Source: Erysipelotrichaceae bacterium
Lineage (GTDB): Bacteria > Bacillota_I > Bacilli_A > Erysipelotrichales > Erysipelotrichaceae
DNA length: 64,000 nucleotides
Assembly (NCBI GenBank): GCA_017533785.1
Contig: JAFWII010000001.1
Coordinates: 1-64,000 of the forward strand
Direction of reading: 5' to 3'
Position 1 is the stretch's first letter; each line of letters starts with the position of its first letter. The position numbers were made by a program, and so were the translations under genes. Below, one piece after another: positions 51,923 through 60,599 of the stretch. A model generated the notes under the pieces. It was not told where the DNA came from, ran no database searches, and saw nothing but the letters and a program-made list of their open reading frames with translations.

Positions 51923-53719
51923 CTATTCATAGGCTTTATTCAGTTCCTCCTTTAAGACTTCCTCATCCAGATACGGATAGAGGTTTTCGTAGGTCGGCAT
52001 GATAAACGTTCCGTCGCCCTTGGCATAGGAGCGGATCCGCGGCTCGATCTCGAGATCCTTGGAGACGAAGACTTCGCAGACGACCGGTCCTTCTGCCGCC
52101 AGCGCTTCGCTGACGACTCCCGGAAGGTCTTTGACGTCTCTGCAGGAAAGATAGTTCAGACCGTAGGCGCGGGCGATGTTCTCGTTGTTCGGGATCGGGA
52201 CTCTGTCGGACGCGTCGGTGCCGAAGGTCGGATTGATGTTGTAGGAGCTCTGCGACATGCGGACGAACTGGTAGCCGTCGTTGGATACCAGGAAGATCTT
52301 GACCGGGATCTGGTTCACAGCGATCGTGGCATACTCGTGGATATTCATCTGCAGAGCGCCGTCGCCGACAAAGACGAGGACCTGGCCTTTTCCTTTTCCG
52401 TCGCGGTTCGCTTCTGCGAGACCCATGGAAGTTGCCCAATAGCCCATCGCGGACAGACCGCCCGAGATGAAGACTTTCTGACCTTCCTTCACATCCCATG
52501 CCTGCGCAACGACACTGCAGGAGGAGCCGGTATCGGCTAAAACGATATCATGCTCTTTTGCCTGCTTCGTTACTTCGTTGACCAGCATGTAGGAATTCAG
52601 GACATCGGTATCGATGTATCTCTTCTGCAGGACGGGGTAGCGCTTCAGCCAGTCCTGGCAGCAGTTGACCCATTTTTCATGGCTGCCCTTCAAGCCTTTT
52701 TTGTATGCCCGTTCGAGCGCCTTATGCAGGAAATCGTTAAGATCTCCTTCTACCGGATCGTCGATCTTCAGCTGATACTTGTTGAATTCGGTCGGATCGC
52801 ATTCGATCAGGATCTTATAGGACTGTTTGGAGAATTCAGGAACGTTGTAGCCGGTCGTATTCGGTGCCAGATGACTTCCCAGGATCAGCAGGATATCGCA
52901 AGTCTGGATCGCGAAATGTGAGGAGCGGTAACCGTGGTTTCCGCAGCGGCCGGCGAAGTATCTGCTGTCAGTCAGGATCGAATCGATGCCCATACGGGAG
53001 TTGACGACCGGGATATCCATTCTTTCGATGAATTCACGGAACAGCCCGGTACTGTCGGAAAGGCGGATGCCCTGGCCGGCGAGGATCAGCGGACGCTTTG
53101 CATTCATGAGCTTGTCGAGGATCTCGTCGACCTTTTCATCGCTGACGGTCTTGATCTTTGCCTTGTAGGGTTTCGGCGGGAATTCACAGGGACATTCGGC
53201 GCCCTGGATCGTGATCGGCACGTCGATGCATACCGGACCCGGTCTGCCGTTTTTCGCGAGCCAGAAAGCTTCGCTCAGCACTTCCGCTGTTTTGGCCGGA
53301 TCATCGAGAACATAGGCTTTCTTGGTCACGGGCTTGACGATCTGCTCGGAACGGACGTCCTGGGTGCCGTACTGGCGCATATTGTTGTCGCGCTCGTAGC
53401 GCAGGTGATTGTGGTTGGAGTCACCGGTGAAAAGAACCAGCGAACCGGAATCGACATACGCCTGTGCCAACGCGGTCACGGTATTGGTCAGAGCCGGACC
53501 GTTGGTGACGAAGGCGACGCCGGGCTTTCCGGAAACGCGTCCGTAACCTTCTGCCGACATGACGGCCGGCTGTTCATGGTTCGTAAAGGTAAATTTCAGT
53601 TTCTTTGCCTGGGAAAGAGCCTTGCAGATCCACAGCGCCGCGCCTCCTACGATGACATAGGCGTGTTCGATCTTTTCCTCTTCCTCGAGGTATTTTACGA
53701 TATACTCCGCAACGTTCAT
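51923..53719 (-). CDS. Acetolactate-synthase-like TPP-dependent enzyme
   Basis: A 598-residue three-domain TPP enzyme of the pyruvate-decarboxylase/acetolactate-synthase type. The N-terminal PYR domain has the catalytic E49 in NHEQPA, a central Rossmann-like domain covers about 195-330, and the C-terminal PP domain has the TPP/Mg motif beginning G452-D453-G454 (GDGALQMNIHE). It therefore probably decarboxylates a 2-ketoacid and may join it to an aldehyde. No regulatory subunit or other valine-synthesis gene is nearby. Sandwiched between a cytidylyltransferase and LicD, it probably makes the alcohol precursor or modifies a sugar, as YerE does for CDP-yersiniose. Substrate unknown. Confidence 0.9.
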   Translation of the reverse strand: MNVAEYIVKYLEEEEKIEHAYVIVGGAALWICKALSQAKKLKFTFTNHEQPAVMSAEGYGRVSGKPGVAFVTNGPALTNTVTALAQAYVDSGSLVLFTGDSNHNHLRYERDNNMRQYGTQDVRSEQIVKPVTKKAYVLDDPAKTAEVLSEAFWLAKNGRPGPVCIDVPITIQGAECPCEFPPKPYKAKIKTVSDEKVDEILDKLMNAKRPLILAGQGIRLSDSTGLFREFIERMDIPVVNSRMGIDSILTDSRYFAGRCGNHGYRSSHFAIQTCDILLILGSHLAPNTTGYNVPEFSKQSYKILIECDPTEFNKYQLKIDDPVEGDLNDFLHKALERAYKKGLKGSHEKWVNCCQDWLKRYPVLQKRYIDTDVLNSYMLVNEVTKQAKEHDIVLADTGSSCSVVAQAWDVKEGQKVFISGGLSAMGYWATSMGLAEANRDGKGKGQVLVFVGDGALQMNIHEYATIAVNQIPVKIFLVSNDGYQFVRMSQSSYNINPTFGTDASDRVPIPNNENIARAYGLNYLSCRDVKDLPGVVSEALAAEGPVVCEVFVSKDLEIEPRIRSYAKGDGTFIMPTYENLYPYLDEEVLKEELNKAYE

Positions 53720-53732
53720 GGTTTGTCCCTTT

Positions 53733-54452
53733 CTATTTGAGTGTATTCTCCGACACGTGGCCGGTGGAGGTGATCAATGCTTTGAAAAGCAGCAGGTCTT
53801 CTTTGGAGGTGATCTTGAAGTTCAGGTCGGAACCGCGGACGAACCAGACGGTGTATCCGCATTCGATCAGCAGGGTACAGGTCGCAACGGAACTGGTGAT
53901 CCCTTTCGCAAGGCCTTCCTCATGCAGTTTCAGGAGGTCGCCGAGATGCATGGTGTGCGGGGTCTGGGTGCGGTAGAGGATCTCGCGGTCGATGCTTTCG
54001 ACGGATTTGATCTTGTCATATGTTACGAGCATCGCTTCCTTGGTGTCGATGGCGGTAACGGCGTTTCCGTGTTCTTTGCAGACGCGGATATTGTCCGTGA
54101 TGATCTGCGGTTCGACGTAGGGACGGCTGCCGTCATGGACCATGACGATGTCATCCATGCTGCATTCCTTTGCAACGACTTCGAGGACTTTTTCGATCGA
54201 TTCCTGACCGGTCGCTCCGCCTTTGACGATGCCTTTCAGTTTGGTGATATTGAACTGTTTGGCATACAGGTCCATAAAACCTTCCCAGCCTTCCAGCATC
54301 GCGACGTAGATCGCGTCGATCTCCGGGTGGTTCTGGAAGCATTCCAGGGTATAGATAATGATCGGTTTATCGTAGACGTTCAGGAACTGTTTCGGTACAG
54401 CCTGTCCGGTCCTGGTGCCGACTCCGGCAGCGGTAATGATCGCAATGTTCAT
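53733..54452 (-). CDS. TarI/IspD-family cytidylyltransferase (second copy)
   Basis: A 239-residue CTP transferase with TAAGVGTRTG, the VPKQFLNVYDKPII stretch, VHDGSRPYVEPQII and YRTQTPHTMHLG. It keeps the PKQFL and HDGxRP motifs of TarI/IspD, but the nucleotide-loop Arg-Met of the paralogue at 31702 (GKRM) is here GTRT. It leads the four-gene operon with the TPP enzyme (13-base gap), LicD and GT2, so it probably makes the CDP-alcohol that LicD uses. AGAGG lies about ten bases before the ATG. Confidence 0.88.
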   Translation of the reverse strand: MNIAIITAAGVGTRTGQAVPKQFLNVYDKPIIIYTLECFQNHPEIDAIYVAMLEGWEGFMDLYAKQFNITKLKGIVKGGATGQESIEKVLEVVAKECSMDDIVMVHDGSRPYVEPQIITDNIRVCKEHGNAVTAIDTKEAMLVTYDKIKSVESIDREILYRTQTPHTMHLGDLLKLHEEGLAKGITSSVATCTLLIECGYTVWFVRGSDLNFKITSKEDLLLFKALITSTGHVSENTLK

Positions 54453-54514
54453 AGAAAAAGACCTCTTCTTATCCCTTTAAGTCTATCACATCCGGCCTGA
54501 TAAGCCGATTGAAA

Positions 54515-54544
54515 GTGACAGCCCGCAGCGACTATTGATATAAT
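54515..54544 (+). promoter_or_regulatory. Putative promoter giving a leaderless mRNA (second flippase operon)
   Basis: GTGACA (54515-54520) and perfect TATAAT (54539-54544) with 18-base spacing; seven bases later the ATG at 54552. Transcription should begin at or next to the ATG. The 99-base gap to the divergent cytidylyltransferase holds nothing else recognisable. Confidence 0.55.
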
Positions 54545-54551
54545 TGGAAAA

Positions 54552-56036
54552 ATGGAAAAGGAAAACAGGAAATCAGTCGCCGGAAACGTTACCTACCATC
54601 TGCTGTTCCGTCTGGTGATGACGCTCTCCCCGCTGATCGTGGCACCGCATCTGGCGAGAGAACTCGGAGCATCGAATCTGGGGATCTTTTCCTTTGCCCT
54701 TGCCAACGCGGAGTATTTCATCCTGTTTGCCAGAATGGGAATCGACCAGCACGGCACCCGCACGCTGGCGGAAAACATCAACGACAAGGACAGGTTCTCC
54801 CAGATCTTCTGGGATCTTTATGCCGTCCAGTTTCTGATGTCGCTGATGTGCATTGCCCTTTATCTGGTCTACACCTTCGTATTTATCAGCGAGAACCGCA
54901 CGATCACGCTGATCCTGGTATTGATGCTTCTGAGCACGATGCTGGATATCACCTGGCTGTTCTACGGTCTTGAGGAATTCAAAATGCTTTCCCTGCGCAG
55001 CACTTTCCTGAAAGTTCTCGAAGTGATCTGCGTTATCACGCTGGTCCGTAAAGATGGTCCGGCTCTTCTGATCTATGCTCTGATCATCGGGACAGAGACC
55101 CTTTTGAATTCGCTGGTCCTGCTGCCGCTGGCGCGCAGGTACATCGTATTCAAGAAACCGGATCCGAATCGTATCCGAGCTCACATCCGCCCGCTGATGC
55201 TGCTGTTCGTACCGCAGCTGGCAGTCACCGTTTTCCACAATATGGACAAGACGATGCTGGGACTTATGGCGGCGTATGAGGAAGGCGGCTACTACTATAA
55301 CGCCAACAAGCTGATCAATGTGCCGGCGACCGTCACGACCGGATTGTCGGCAGTCTTTCTGCCCAGAGCAGTTACTGTCTTCGCTGATGAAGATAAAGAG
55401 AAACGTGACCATTTCCTTAACCGCTCTTTTGAGTTTTCAGCTTTTCTGAGCGCCGGTATGACATTCGGTATCATCGGCTGCGCCAAAGATTTCATCCCGG
55501 TCTTTTTCGGCCTTGATTTCATGCCGTGTATCCTCCTGACCTATCTCTTCGCGCCGGTCCTGATCTTCAAAACGGTGTCGAATCTTTACCGCGCGGAGTA
55601 TATGATCCCCAAACACCAGGACAGCCTCTATATCTATGCGGCAGCAGGTGCTGTCGTCGTCAATCTCATCCTGAACTTCCTGCTGATCCCGCGGTTCGGC
55701 GCTTCCGGTGCTGCAGTTGCGACGGCGGTAGCCGAAGCCGTGCTGATGCTGATCCAGTTCAGGGGATACGGCGGAGACGCCCAGGCTTTCCGCTGGCTGA
55801 AGGCCAATCTTATCTATATCTTTTTCGGAGCGCTGATGTTCGGATTTATGAATCTGCTTTCCCGTCTCGGCATCGGAGTGATTATGCGTATCGTGACCGA
55901 GATCCTGGCCGGAGGCTGTTTCTATATGCTGCTGTGCCTCCTTTACTGGGTCTTTTTCAGCCGGGATAAGGATGTTCTGACGCTGATAAGGCACGAGATC
56001 TCGAAGTTTAGCGGAAAGCAGCAGGGGCAGGGCTGA
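54552..56036 (+). CDS. Oligosaccharide flippase (Wzx/MOP family), second copy
   Basis: A 494-residue protein with about fourteen helices: N-terminal VTYHLLFRLVMTLSPLIVAPH, a YYYNANKLINVPATVTT segment and NLILNFLLIPRFGASGAAVAT near the C-terminus, all typical of Wzx. It leads the rightmost operon and would flip the repeat unit built by the following GT genes. It differs clearly from the flippase at 25783-27237, so two separate lipid-linked oligosaccharides are likely. Confidence 0.93.
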   Translation: MEKENRKSVAGNVTYHLLFRLVMTLSPLIVAPHLARELGASNLGIFSFALANAEYFILFARMGIDQHGTRTLAENINDKDRFSQIFWDLYAVQFLMSLMCIALYLVYTFVFISENRTITLILVLMLLSTMLDITWLFYGLEEFKMLSLRSTFLKVLEVICVITLVRKDGPALLIYALIIGTETLLNSLVLLPLARRYIVFKKPDPNRIRAHIRPLMLLFVPQLAVTVFHNMDKTMLGLMAAYEEGGYYYNANKLINVPATVTTGLSAVFLPRAVTVFADEDKEKRDHFLNRSFEFSAFLSAGMTFGIIGCAKDFIPVFFGLDFMPCILLTYLFAPVLIFKTVSNLYRAEYMIPKHQDSLYIYAAAGAVVVNLILNFLLIPRFGASGAAVATAVAEAVLMLIQFRGYGGDAQAFRWLKANLIYIFFGALMFGFMNLLSRLGIGVIMRIVTEILAGGCFYMLLCLLYWVFFSRDKDVLTLIRHEISKFSGKQQGQG

Positions 56037-56038
56037 GC

Positions 56039-57208
56039 ATGAGAGTTTTGTATATCAACAGCGTGATCGATTTCGGTTCGACCGGCCGTATCGTCCGGGA
56101 TCTGGCAAATGCCCAGACCGAGTCTTTAGTCTGCTTCGGCCGCAAGACAGGAAGGTCAGAAGACTATAGAATGACTGCACTGCCGGGCAATATCGAAGGC
56201 GCACTGGCGGCCATCCTGTTTGACCGCAATGGCTTTGCCAACAGAAAGGAAACGCGCCGGCTCGTCGCTCTGATCCGGGAATACGACCCGGATATCATCC
56301 ATCTGCACAATCTTCACGGATACTACCTCAATATCGAGACTCTGTTCGATTTTCTGAAACAATACAAAAAACCGGTCGTCTGGACCCTGCATGATTGCTG
56401 GAGCTATACCGGTTACTGCCCGTATTACGACGCAGCCGGCTGTGAAAAATGGAAGACCGGCTGCAAGGCGTGTCCCTATCCTTTTGCCTATCCGTTTTCT
56501 CTGTTCAAGCAGCATACCTCGGAGAATTACGAGAGAAAAAAACAGATCTTCAACGGTGTCGGGAAACTTACGATCGTTACACCGAGCGTCTGGCTGAAAA
56601 ACGAGGTTCAGCACTCTTTTCTTTCCGCCTATCCGGTCAGAGTTATCCCGAACGGGATCGATCTGAAAAACTTCAATCCGGAAGGAAGAAAGAAGAACGG
56701 GACTTTTTCGATTCTGTTTGCAGCCAGTTACTGGACGAGGGAAAAAGGAAGCGAGGAGATCCAGAAACTGCTTCCGCTCTTGAACAAGGACATCCGCGTC
56801 GTGATCATCGGTCAGGGCTCTGAAGCGTTTAAGAACGCTCCCAATGTTACTGCACTGCCGCGGACGTCATCCCAGGCAGAACTCGCCGGACATTACCGGA
56901 ACGCGGATCTTTTTGTCAATTTGACCCTGCAGGACAATTTTCCGACCGTCAACATAGAAGCGCTGAACTGCGGAACGCCGGTCATCACCTACGCGACCGG
57001 CGGCAGTCCGGAGATCGCTGATGAAAAGACCGGCGCAGTCGTTCCGAAAGGCGACTATAAGGCGATGGCTGAGCTGATCAACCGCCTCAGCACTGAGAAT
57101 CCCTTCCTGGCTGCGGAATGCGAAGCCAGAGGAAAACGATTCTCTGTCGCGAATATGGCGGCTGCGTATGCATCCCTTTACAAGGAACTGTATACTATAA
57201 GTGACTGA
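56039..57208 (+). CDS. Glycosyltransferase family 4
   Basis: A 389-residue GT-B enzyme. The N-terminal domain has VIDFGSTGRIVRDLA, then HLHNLHGYYLNIE and a cysteine-rich stretch (WSYTGYCPYYDAAGC and KTGCKACPY) found in a GT4 subgroup of colanic-acid/WcaC-like transferases. The C-terminal domain has FAASYWTREKGSEEI, VIIGQGSE and DNFPTVNIEALNCGTP with the EX7E motif. It starts two bases after the flippase stop. The sugar donor is unknown. Confidence 0.92.
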   Translation: MRVLYINSVIDFGSTGRIVRDLANAQTESLVCFGRKTGRSEDYRMTALPGNIEGALAAILFDRNGFANRKETRRLVALIREYDPDIIHLHNLHGYYLNIETLFDFLKQYKKPVVWTLHDCWSYTGYCPYYDAAGCEKWKTGCKACPYPFAYPFSLFKQHTSENYERKKQIFNGVGKLTIVTPSVWLKNEVQHSFLSAYPVRVIPNGIDLKNFNPEGRKKNGTFSILFAASYWTREKGSEEIQKLLPLLNKDIRVVIIGQGSEAFKNAPNVTALPRTSSQAELAGHYRNADLFVNLTLQDNFPTVNIEALNCGTPVITYATGGSPEIADEKTGAVVPKGDYKAMAELINRLSTENPFLAAECEARGKRFSVANMAAAYASLYKELYTISD

Positions 57209-57252
57209 CAGAATATAAAAGGCTGCCGTATATCTCCGGGAAAACGAGAACT

Positions 57253-58326
57253 ATGACCATGGAAGAAAACAGCATCCGCTATCCGATCGTCATCCCTGCA
57301 TATAAGCCAACTGAAAAGCTGGTCGTTTTGTGCAGAGGACTTATTGAATTGGGGATCCGCGATGTCGTCATCATTGACGACGGCAGCGGTGAGCAGTACC
57401 GGGAAATCTTTTCCAGGATCCGTGAAGAGTTCCCGTTCCGTGTGATCGTTCACGGAACGAATCAGGGAAAAGGCAGGGCGCTGAAAGACGGTTTCGCGTA
57501 TCTTCTGGAAGATAAGAATGTGAAAGGCTGCGTGACCGCGGATGCCGACGGACAGCATAGGCCGGAAGACATTCACCGCTGTCTGCAGCAGCTTGAGGTT
57601 GAGACCGGAAAAATGATCATGGGCGTGCGGGATTTCTCGGATAAGATCATTCCGCTGACTTACCGTGTATGGAACAACGCGACGAAGATCATCTTTTCCT
57701 ATATCTACGGATCGAAACTGCCGGACTGTCTCTGCGGTCTGCGCGGTCTGCCGCGTTCCTTTATGGAAAAAATCGCCAACCTGCCCGGCGAAAGATACGA
57801 GTACGAGATTAACGTGCTAATCGAGGCGACCCAGACGATCGGCGTTTTGGATATACCGATCGCCACGATCTTCGATGAAAAGGGGCATTTTACCTCGCGC
57901 GATTCCTTCAGGATCTACCGGATCTTCCTAAAGGTATTTCTGACCTTCATTTTCTCGTCTGTTTCATCCACGGTCATTGACCTGACACTGTTCCATTTTT
58001 CCTGCAACTTTCTCCGTGACCGTTTCCCGCTTGCCTATATCACTTACGCGACGATCATCGCGAGAGTCGTTTCCGCTACCTACAACTATGTGGTAAACAA
58101 AAGAGTCGTCTTCAAGGATCAGACCGATCACCGGCATTCCGGACTGAAATTCCTGATCCTCAGCGTCCTTCATCTGGCGATCAGCGCCTTTGCCGTGACC
58201 GGTCTTGTGACCATGATCAAGGGAGTACCGGAAACGCTCCTGAAGGCAGTCGTCGACACGACTCTGTTCTTTGTCAATTATCCCATTCAGCAGAAATATG
58301 TTTTTGGGGACAAATCCGAACAGTAA
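57253..58326 (+). CDS. GT2 fused to GtrA-like membrane domain
   Basis: A 357-residue fusion. Residues about 8-215 are a DPM1-type GT2 domain (VIPAYKPTEKL, IDDGSGEQ, NQGKGRALKDG, TADADGQHRPED, then CGLRGLPRSF). Residues about 225-355 are four transmembrane helices of the GtrA family (ending VFFVNYPIQQKYVF-like; central YNYVVNKRVVF). GtrA proteins help move undecaprenyl-phosphate-linked sugars across the membrane, so one polypeptide may both charge and flip the carrier. The first ATG at 57253 is used; a second lies two codons on. Membrane-bound. Confidence 0.92.
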   Translation: MTMEENSIRYPIVIPAYKPTEKLVVLCRGLIELGIRDVVIIDDGSGEQYREIFSRIREEFPFRVIVHGTNQGKGRALKDGFAYLLEDKNVKGCVTADADGQHRPEDIHRCLQQLEVETGKMIMGVRDFSDKIIPLTYRVWNNATKIIFSYIYGSKLPDCLCGLRGLPRSFMEKIANLPGERYEYEINVLIEATQTIGVLDIPIATIFDEKGHFTSRDSFRIYRIFLKVFLTFIFSSVSSTVIDLTLFHFSCNFLRDRFPLAYITYATIIARVVSATYNYVVNKRVVFKDQTDHRHSGLKFLILSVLHLAISAFAVTGLVTMIKGVPETLLKAVVDTTLFFVNYPIQQKYVFGDKSEQ

Positions 58327-58343
58327 ATAGTAGAATATAGTCT

Positions 58344-59012
58344 ATGAAGACCCTGGTCATCATTCCCGCCTTCAACGAAGCGGCAAATATCGAGAATCTG
58401 ACAAAGGAACTGATCTCTTTCGGCTATGACTATCTGATCATCAACGACGGATCCACAGATGAGACCGCCGAGATCCTGAGGAAGAACAGCTATTCCTTTC
58501 TCGACCTCAAGGAGAATGTCGGGATCGCGGGCGTGACCAAGGTCGGGTTCCGTTACGCATATGAAAACGGTTTCGACGGGGCGATCGTTATCGACGGAGA
58601 TGGTCAGCATCCGCCGGGATATATCCATGCTCTGCTGAACGAAGTTGCTGCCGGAAGCGACTATGTTGTCGGTTCCCGTTTTGTAACGGAAAAGAAACCC
58701 CTGACTCCGCGCATGCTGGGAAGCCGGCTGCTTTGCCTTCTGATCCGCCTGAAGACCGGCGTTAAAGTGACCGATCCGACCAGCGGAATGCGGGCAATGG
58801 GAAAAAGAGTGCTCGCGGATTTTGCTGAAAACATGAATTTCATCGCCGAGCCGGACGCTCTCTGCTACGTTCTCCGGAAAGGATACAAAGTCCGGGAGAT
58901 CCAGGTCGAGATGAAAGAACGGGAAGGCGGCGTTTCCTATTTTGCCAATCCGTTCAAATCTGTCCGTTATATGGTCAATGTGATCCTATCGATCCTTTTT
59001 GTACAGTGGTAG
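58344..59012 (+). CDS. DPM1-like GT2, polyprenyl-phosphate sugar transferase
   Basis: A 222-residue GT2 lacking transmembrane helices: VIIPAFNEAANI, INDGSTDETA, ENVGIAGVTKVG, VIDGDGQHPPG metal site and DPTSGMRAMGKRV. It is the short, soluble form that normally partners a small DUF2304 membrane protein, which is encoded next. A TAGAAT ends seven bases before the ATG and no ribosome binding site is seen, so an internal leaderless start is possible. It presumably charges undecaprenyl phosphate with a second sugar. Confidence 0.9.
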   Translation: MKTLVIIPAFNEAANIENLTKELISFGYDYLIINDGSTDETAEILRKNSYSFLDLKENVGIAGVTKVGFRYAYENGFDGAIVIDGDGQHPPGYIHALLNEVAAGSDYVVGSRFVTEKKPLTPRMLGSRLLCLLIRLKTGVKVTDPTSGMRAMGKRVLADFAENMNFIAEPDALCYVLRKGYKVREIQVEMKEREGGVSYFANPFKSVRYMVNVILSILFVQW

Positions 59013-59019
59013 GTATAGT

Positions 59020-59376
59020 ATGAACAGAACTTTACAGATCTTCTTATTTGCATTCTCGCTTTTATCTCTGATCATGATCCTGCGGAGCGTCTACCGCAAC
59101 AGGATGAATATTCACTATGCGATGATCTGGATCATTTTCGGCATCGTTCTGATCGTTATCTCGATCTTCCCGCGGCTGATCTCCTATCTGTCCAGGATCC
59201 TTGGCATTTATGCCCCTGCAAATACGATCTTCCTGGTGACGATCTTCTTCCTGTATGCCCTGAGTTTCTATGCATATTTAAGGATCTCCAAGCTGAACGA
59301 TCAGATCCAGTCCCTGAATTATGAGATCGCGCTTTTGAAGAAAAAGTTTGAGGAAAACAGCAAAGAACAAGAATGA
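59020..59376 (+). CDS. DUF2304 small membrane protein
   Basis: A 118-residue protein with three hydrophobic helices (about 3-20, 33-55, 66-90) and a charged C-terminal coiled-coil-like segment (KLNDQIQSLNYEIALLKKKF). This is the DUF2304 family, regularly found next to DPM1-like GT2 genes in bacterial polysaccharide loci and thought to anchor or assist them. The ATG at 59020 is preferred to the frame's first ATG at 58999, which lies inside the preceding GT2. The stop overlaps the next start as ATGA. Confidence 0.88.
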   Translation: MNRTLQIFLFAFSLLSLIMILRSVYRNRMNIHYAMIWIIFGIVLIVISIFPRLISYLSRILGIYAPANTIFLVTIFFLYALSFYAYLRISKLNDQIQSLNYEIALLKKKFEENSKEQE

Positions 59377-60590
59377 AACGAATGCTCGTGATCGCCGGCG
59401 CCTTTGTGCCGGTCAATGATACGGTCACTCTGCTGACCTATAAACGTCTGAAACATCTGGACTGTGAGTTCGATGTTTTATTATTGACCGGAAAGACCGA
59501 TACGAGCCTTGAAGAGGAACTGAAGAAGGATCCTGATTATAAAAAATTCCATTTTTATCCTGTCGCCGACTATGACAGCACGATCTCTATAGCTAAGCCG
59601 TGGAGACTGCCGCTGAGTCTTATCAATCTGAATAAGTATAAAAGAGCCGCACTTCGGCTCGCACAGAAGAACCGTTATGATTATCTGTACACTTCTTCGG
59701 TGCCGGGGATCAGCCACAGCGCCGGTCTTCTGGTCAAAAAGCATTTTCCGGAGATCAAATGGTTCGCCTCGTTCTCGGATCCGATCAAGAACTCCCCCTA
59801 TAAGAACGATCCCTATCTGGCAAAGAGGAATCCGGTCTACCGGCTGATGTTTTCGGTGGGTTCCGAACTGTATATGGGGGAACGCTATGAGAATGACGGT
59901 ATCCTGGCGGATAAACTGATCTTTATTTGCGAGGAAGAAAGAGACTATATCGTTTCCCAGCATGATGATCCGGAAGGACTGAAAGAAAAATCTCTGATAC
60001 TTCCTCTGGTGTATGAGAAAGACTGGTCGATGTACAGACAGATGGTGGAATCAGAGAGGCATGAGCATACTCCCAGACGGGCCGTTCATCTTGGACGCCT
60101 GTACGGATTGCGCAGGATCGATACGTTTATTGAAGCCCTGCGGGAACTGAAACAGGAGGATCCGGAACTGAAGAACAGGATCATATTCGAACAGTATTCC
60201 GAGATCCAGAAAGAAGACGTCGAAAAGATCCGTGAATATGGTTTAGAGGATGTCTTCAGGATCTATCCGAAGGTGAATTACCAGAAGGCCGTCGAGATCA
60301 TGAAGAACGCGGATATCCTGCTGCTGTTTGACACGATCATGGACGGCGCGCCCGTTCAGCCGTATCTTCCCAGCAAGATCCTTGAATACCTGCTGCTGCG
60401 GAAACCGATCCTGGGAATCTGCCAGGACAATTCCCCTAGTTACAGGATCCTGAAAAGATACGGACACCGCGCAGCATATGCTCCTTCCGAGATCCGAGAG
60501 TCGGTAAGTGCGATCGTGCAGGATCATTCAGTGTACGATTATCCTCTGGATGATCTTGATTCCGAAAATCATCTGCTTGATCTCAGTTAG
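59373..60590 (+). CDS. Glycosyltransferase (GT-B fold, GT4-like)
   Basis: A 405-residue protein with the layout of a GT-B glycosyltransferase. Visible are GAFVPVNDTVTLL in the N-terminal domain, YLYTSSVPGISHSAGLL, WFASFSDPIKNSPY, and in the C-terminal domain HLGRLYGLRRIDTFI and LPSKILEYLLLRKPILGI, where SKILEYL corresponds to the donor-binding glutamate motif. Motifs are looser than in the other GT4 genes here. It is coupled to DUF2304 by ATGA and is followed nine bases later by the acyltransferase. Confidence 0.85.
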   Translation: MKRMLVIAGAFVPVNDTVTLLTYKRLKHLDCEFDVLLLTGKTDTSLEEELKKDPDYKKFHFYPVADYDSTISIAKPWRLPLSLINLNKYKRAALRLAQKNRYDYLYTSSVPGISHSAGLLVKKHFPEIKWFASFSDPIKNSPYKNDPYLAKRNPVYRLMFSVGSELYMGERYENDGILADKLIFICEEERDYIVSQHDDPEGLKEKSLILPLVYEKDWSMYRQMVESERHEHTPRRAVHLGRLYGLRRIDTFIEALRELKQEDPELKNRIIFEQYSEIQKEDVEKIREYGLEDVFRIYPKVNYQKAVEIMKNADILLLFDTIMDGAPVQPYLPSKILEYLLLRKPILGICQDNSPSYRILKRYGHRAAYAPSEIRESVSAIVQDHSVYDYPLDDLDSENHLLDLS

Positions 60591-60599
60591 AAAAAGAAA

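Noticed and set aside
51923-53719. TPP enzyme as the ilvB acetolactate synthase of valine synthesis
   Set aside because: No ilvN, ilvC or other branched-chain genes are nearby, and it lies between a cytidylyltransferase and LicD; general homology alone does not assign it.
52934-53740. Long plus-strand frame of 268 codons antisense to the TPP enzyme gene
   Set aside because: It is a shadow frame; the opposite strand encodes a well-conserved enzyme with catalytic motifs.
50135-54452. Phosphonate (2-aminoethylphosphonate) pathway
   Set aside because: There is no PEP mutase, and the TPP enzyme is full-length acetolactate-synthase size rather than the shorter phosphonopyruvate decarboxylase.
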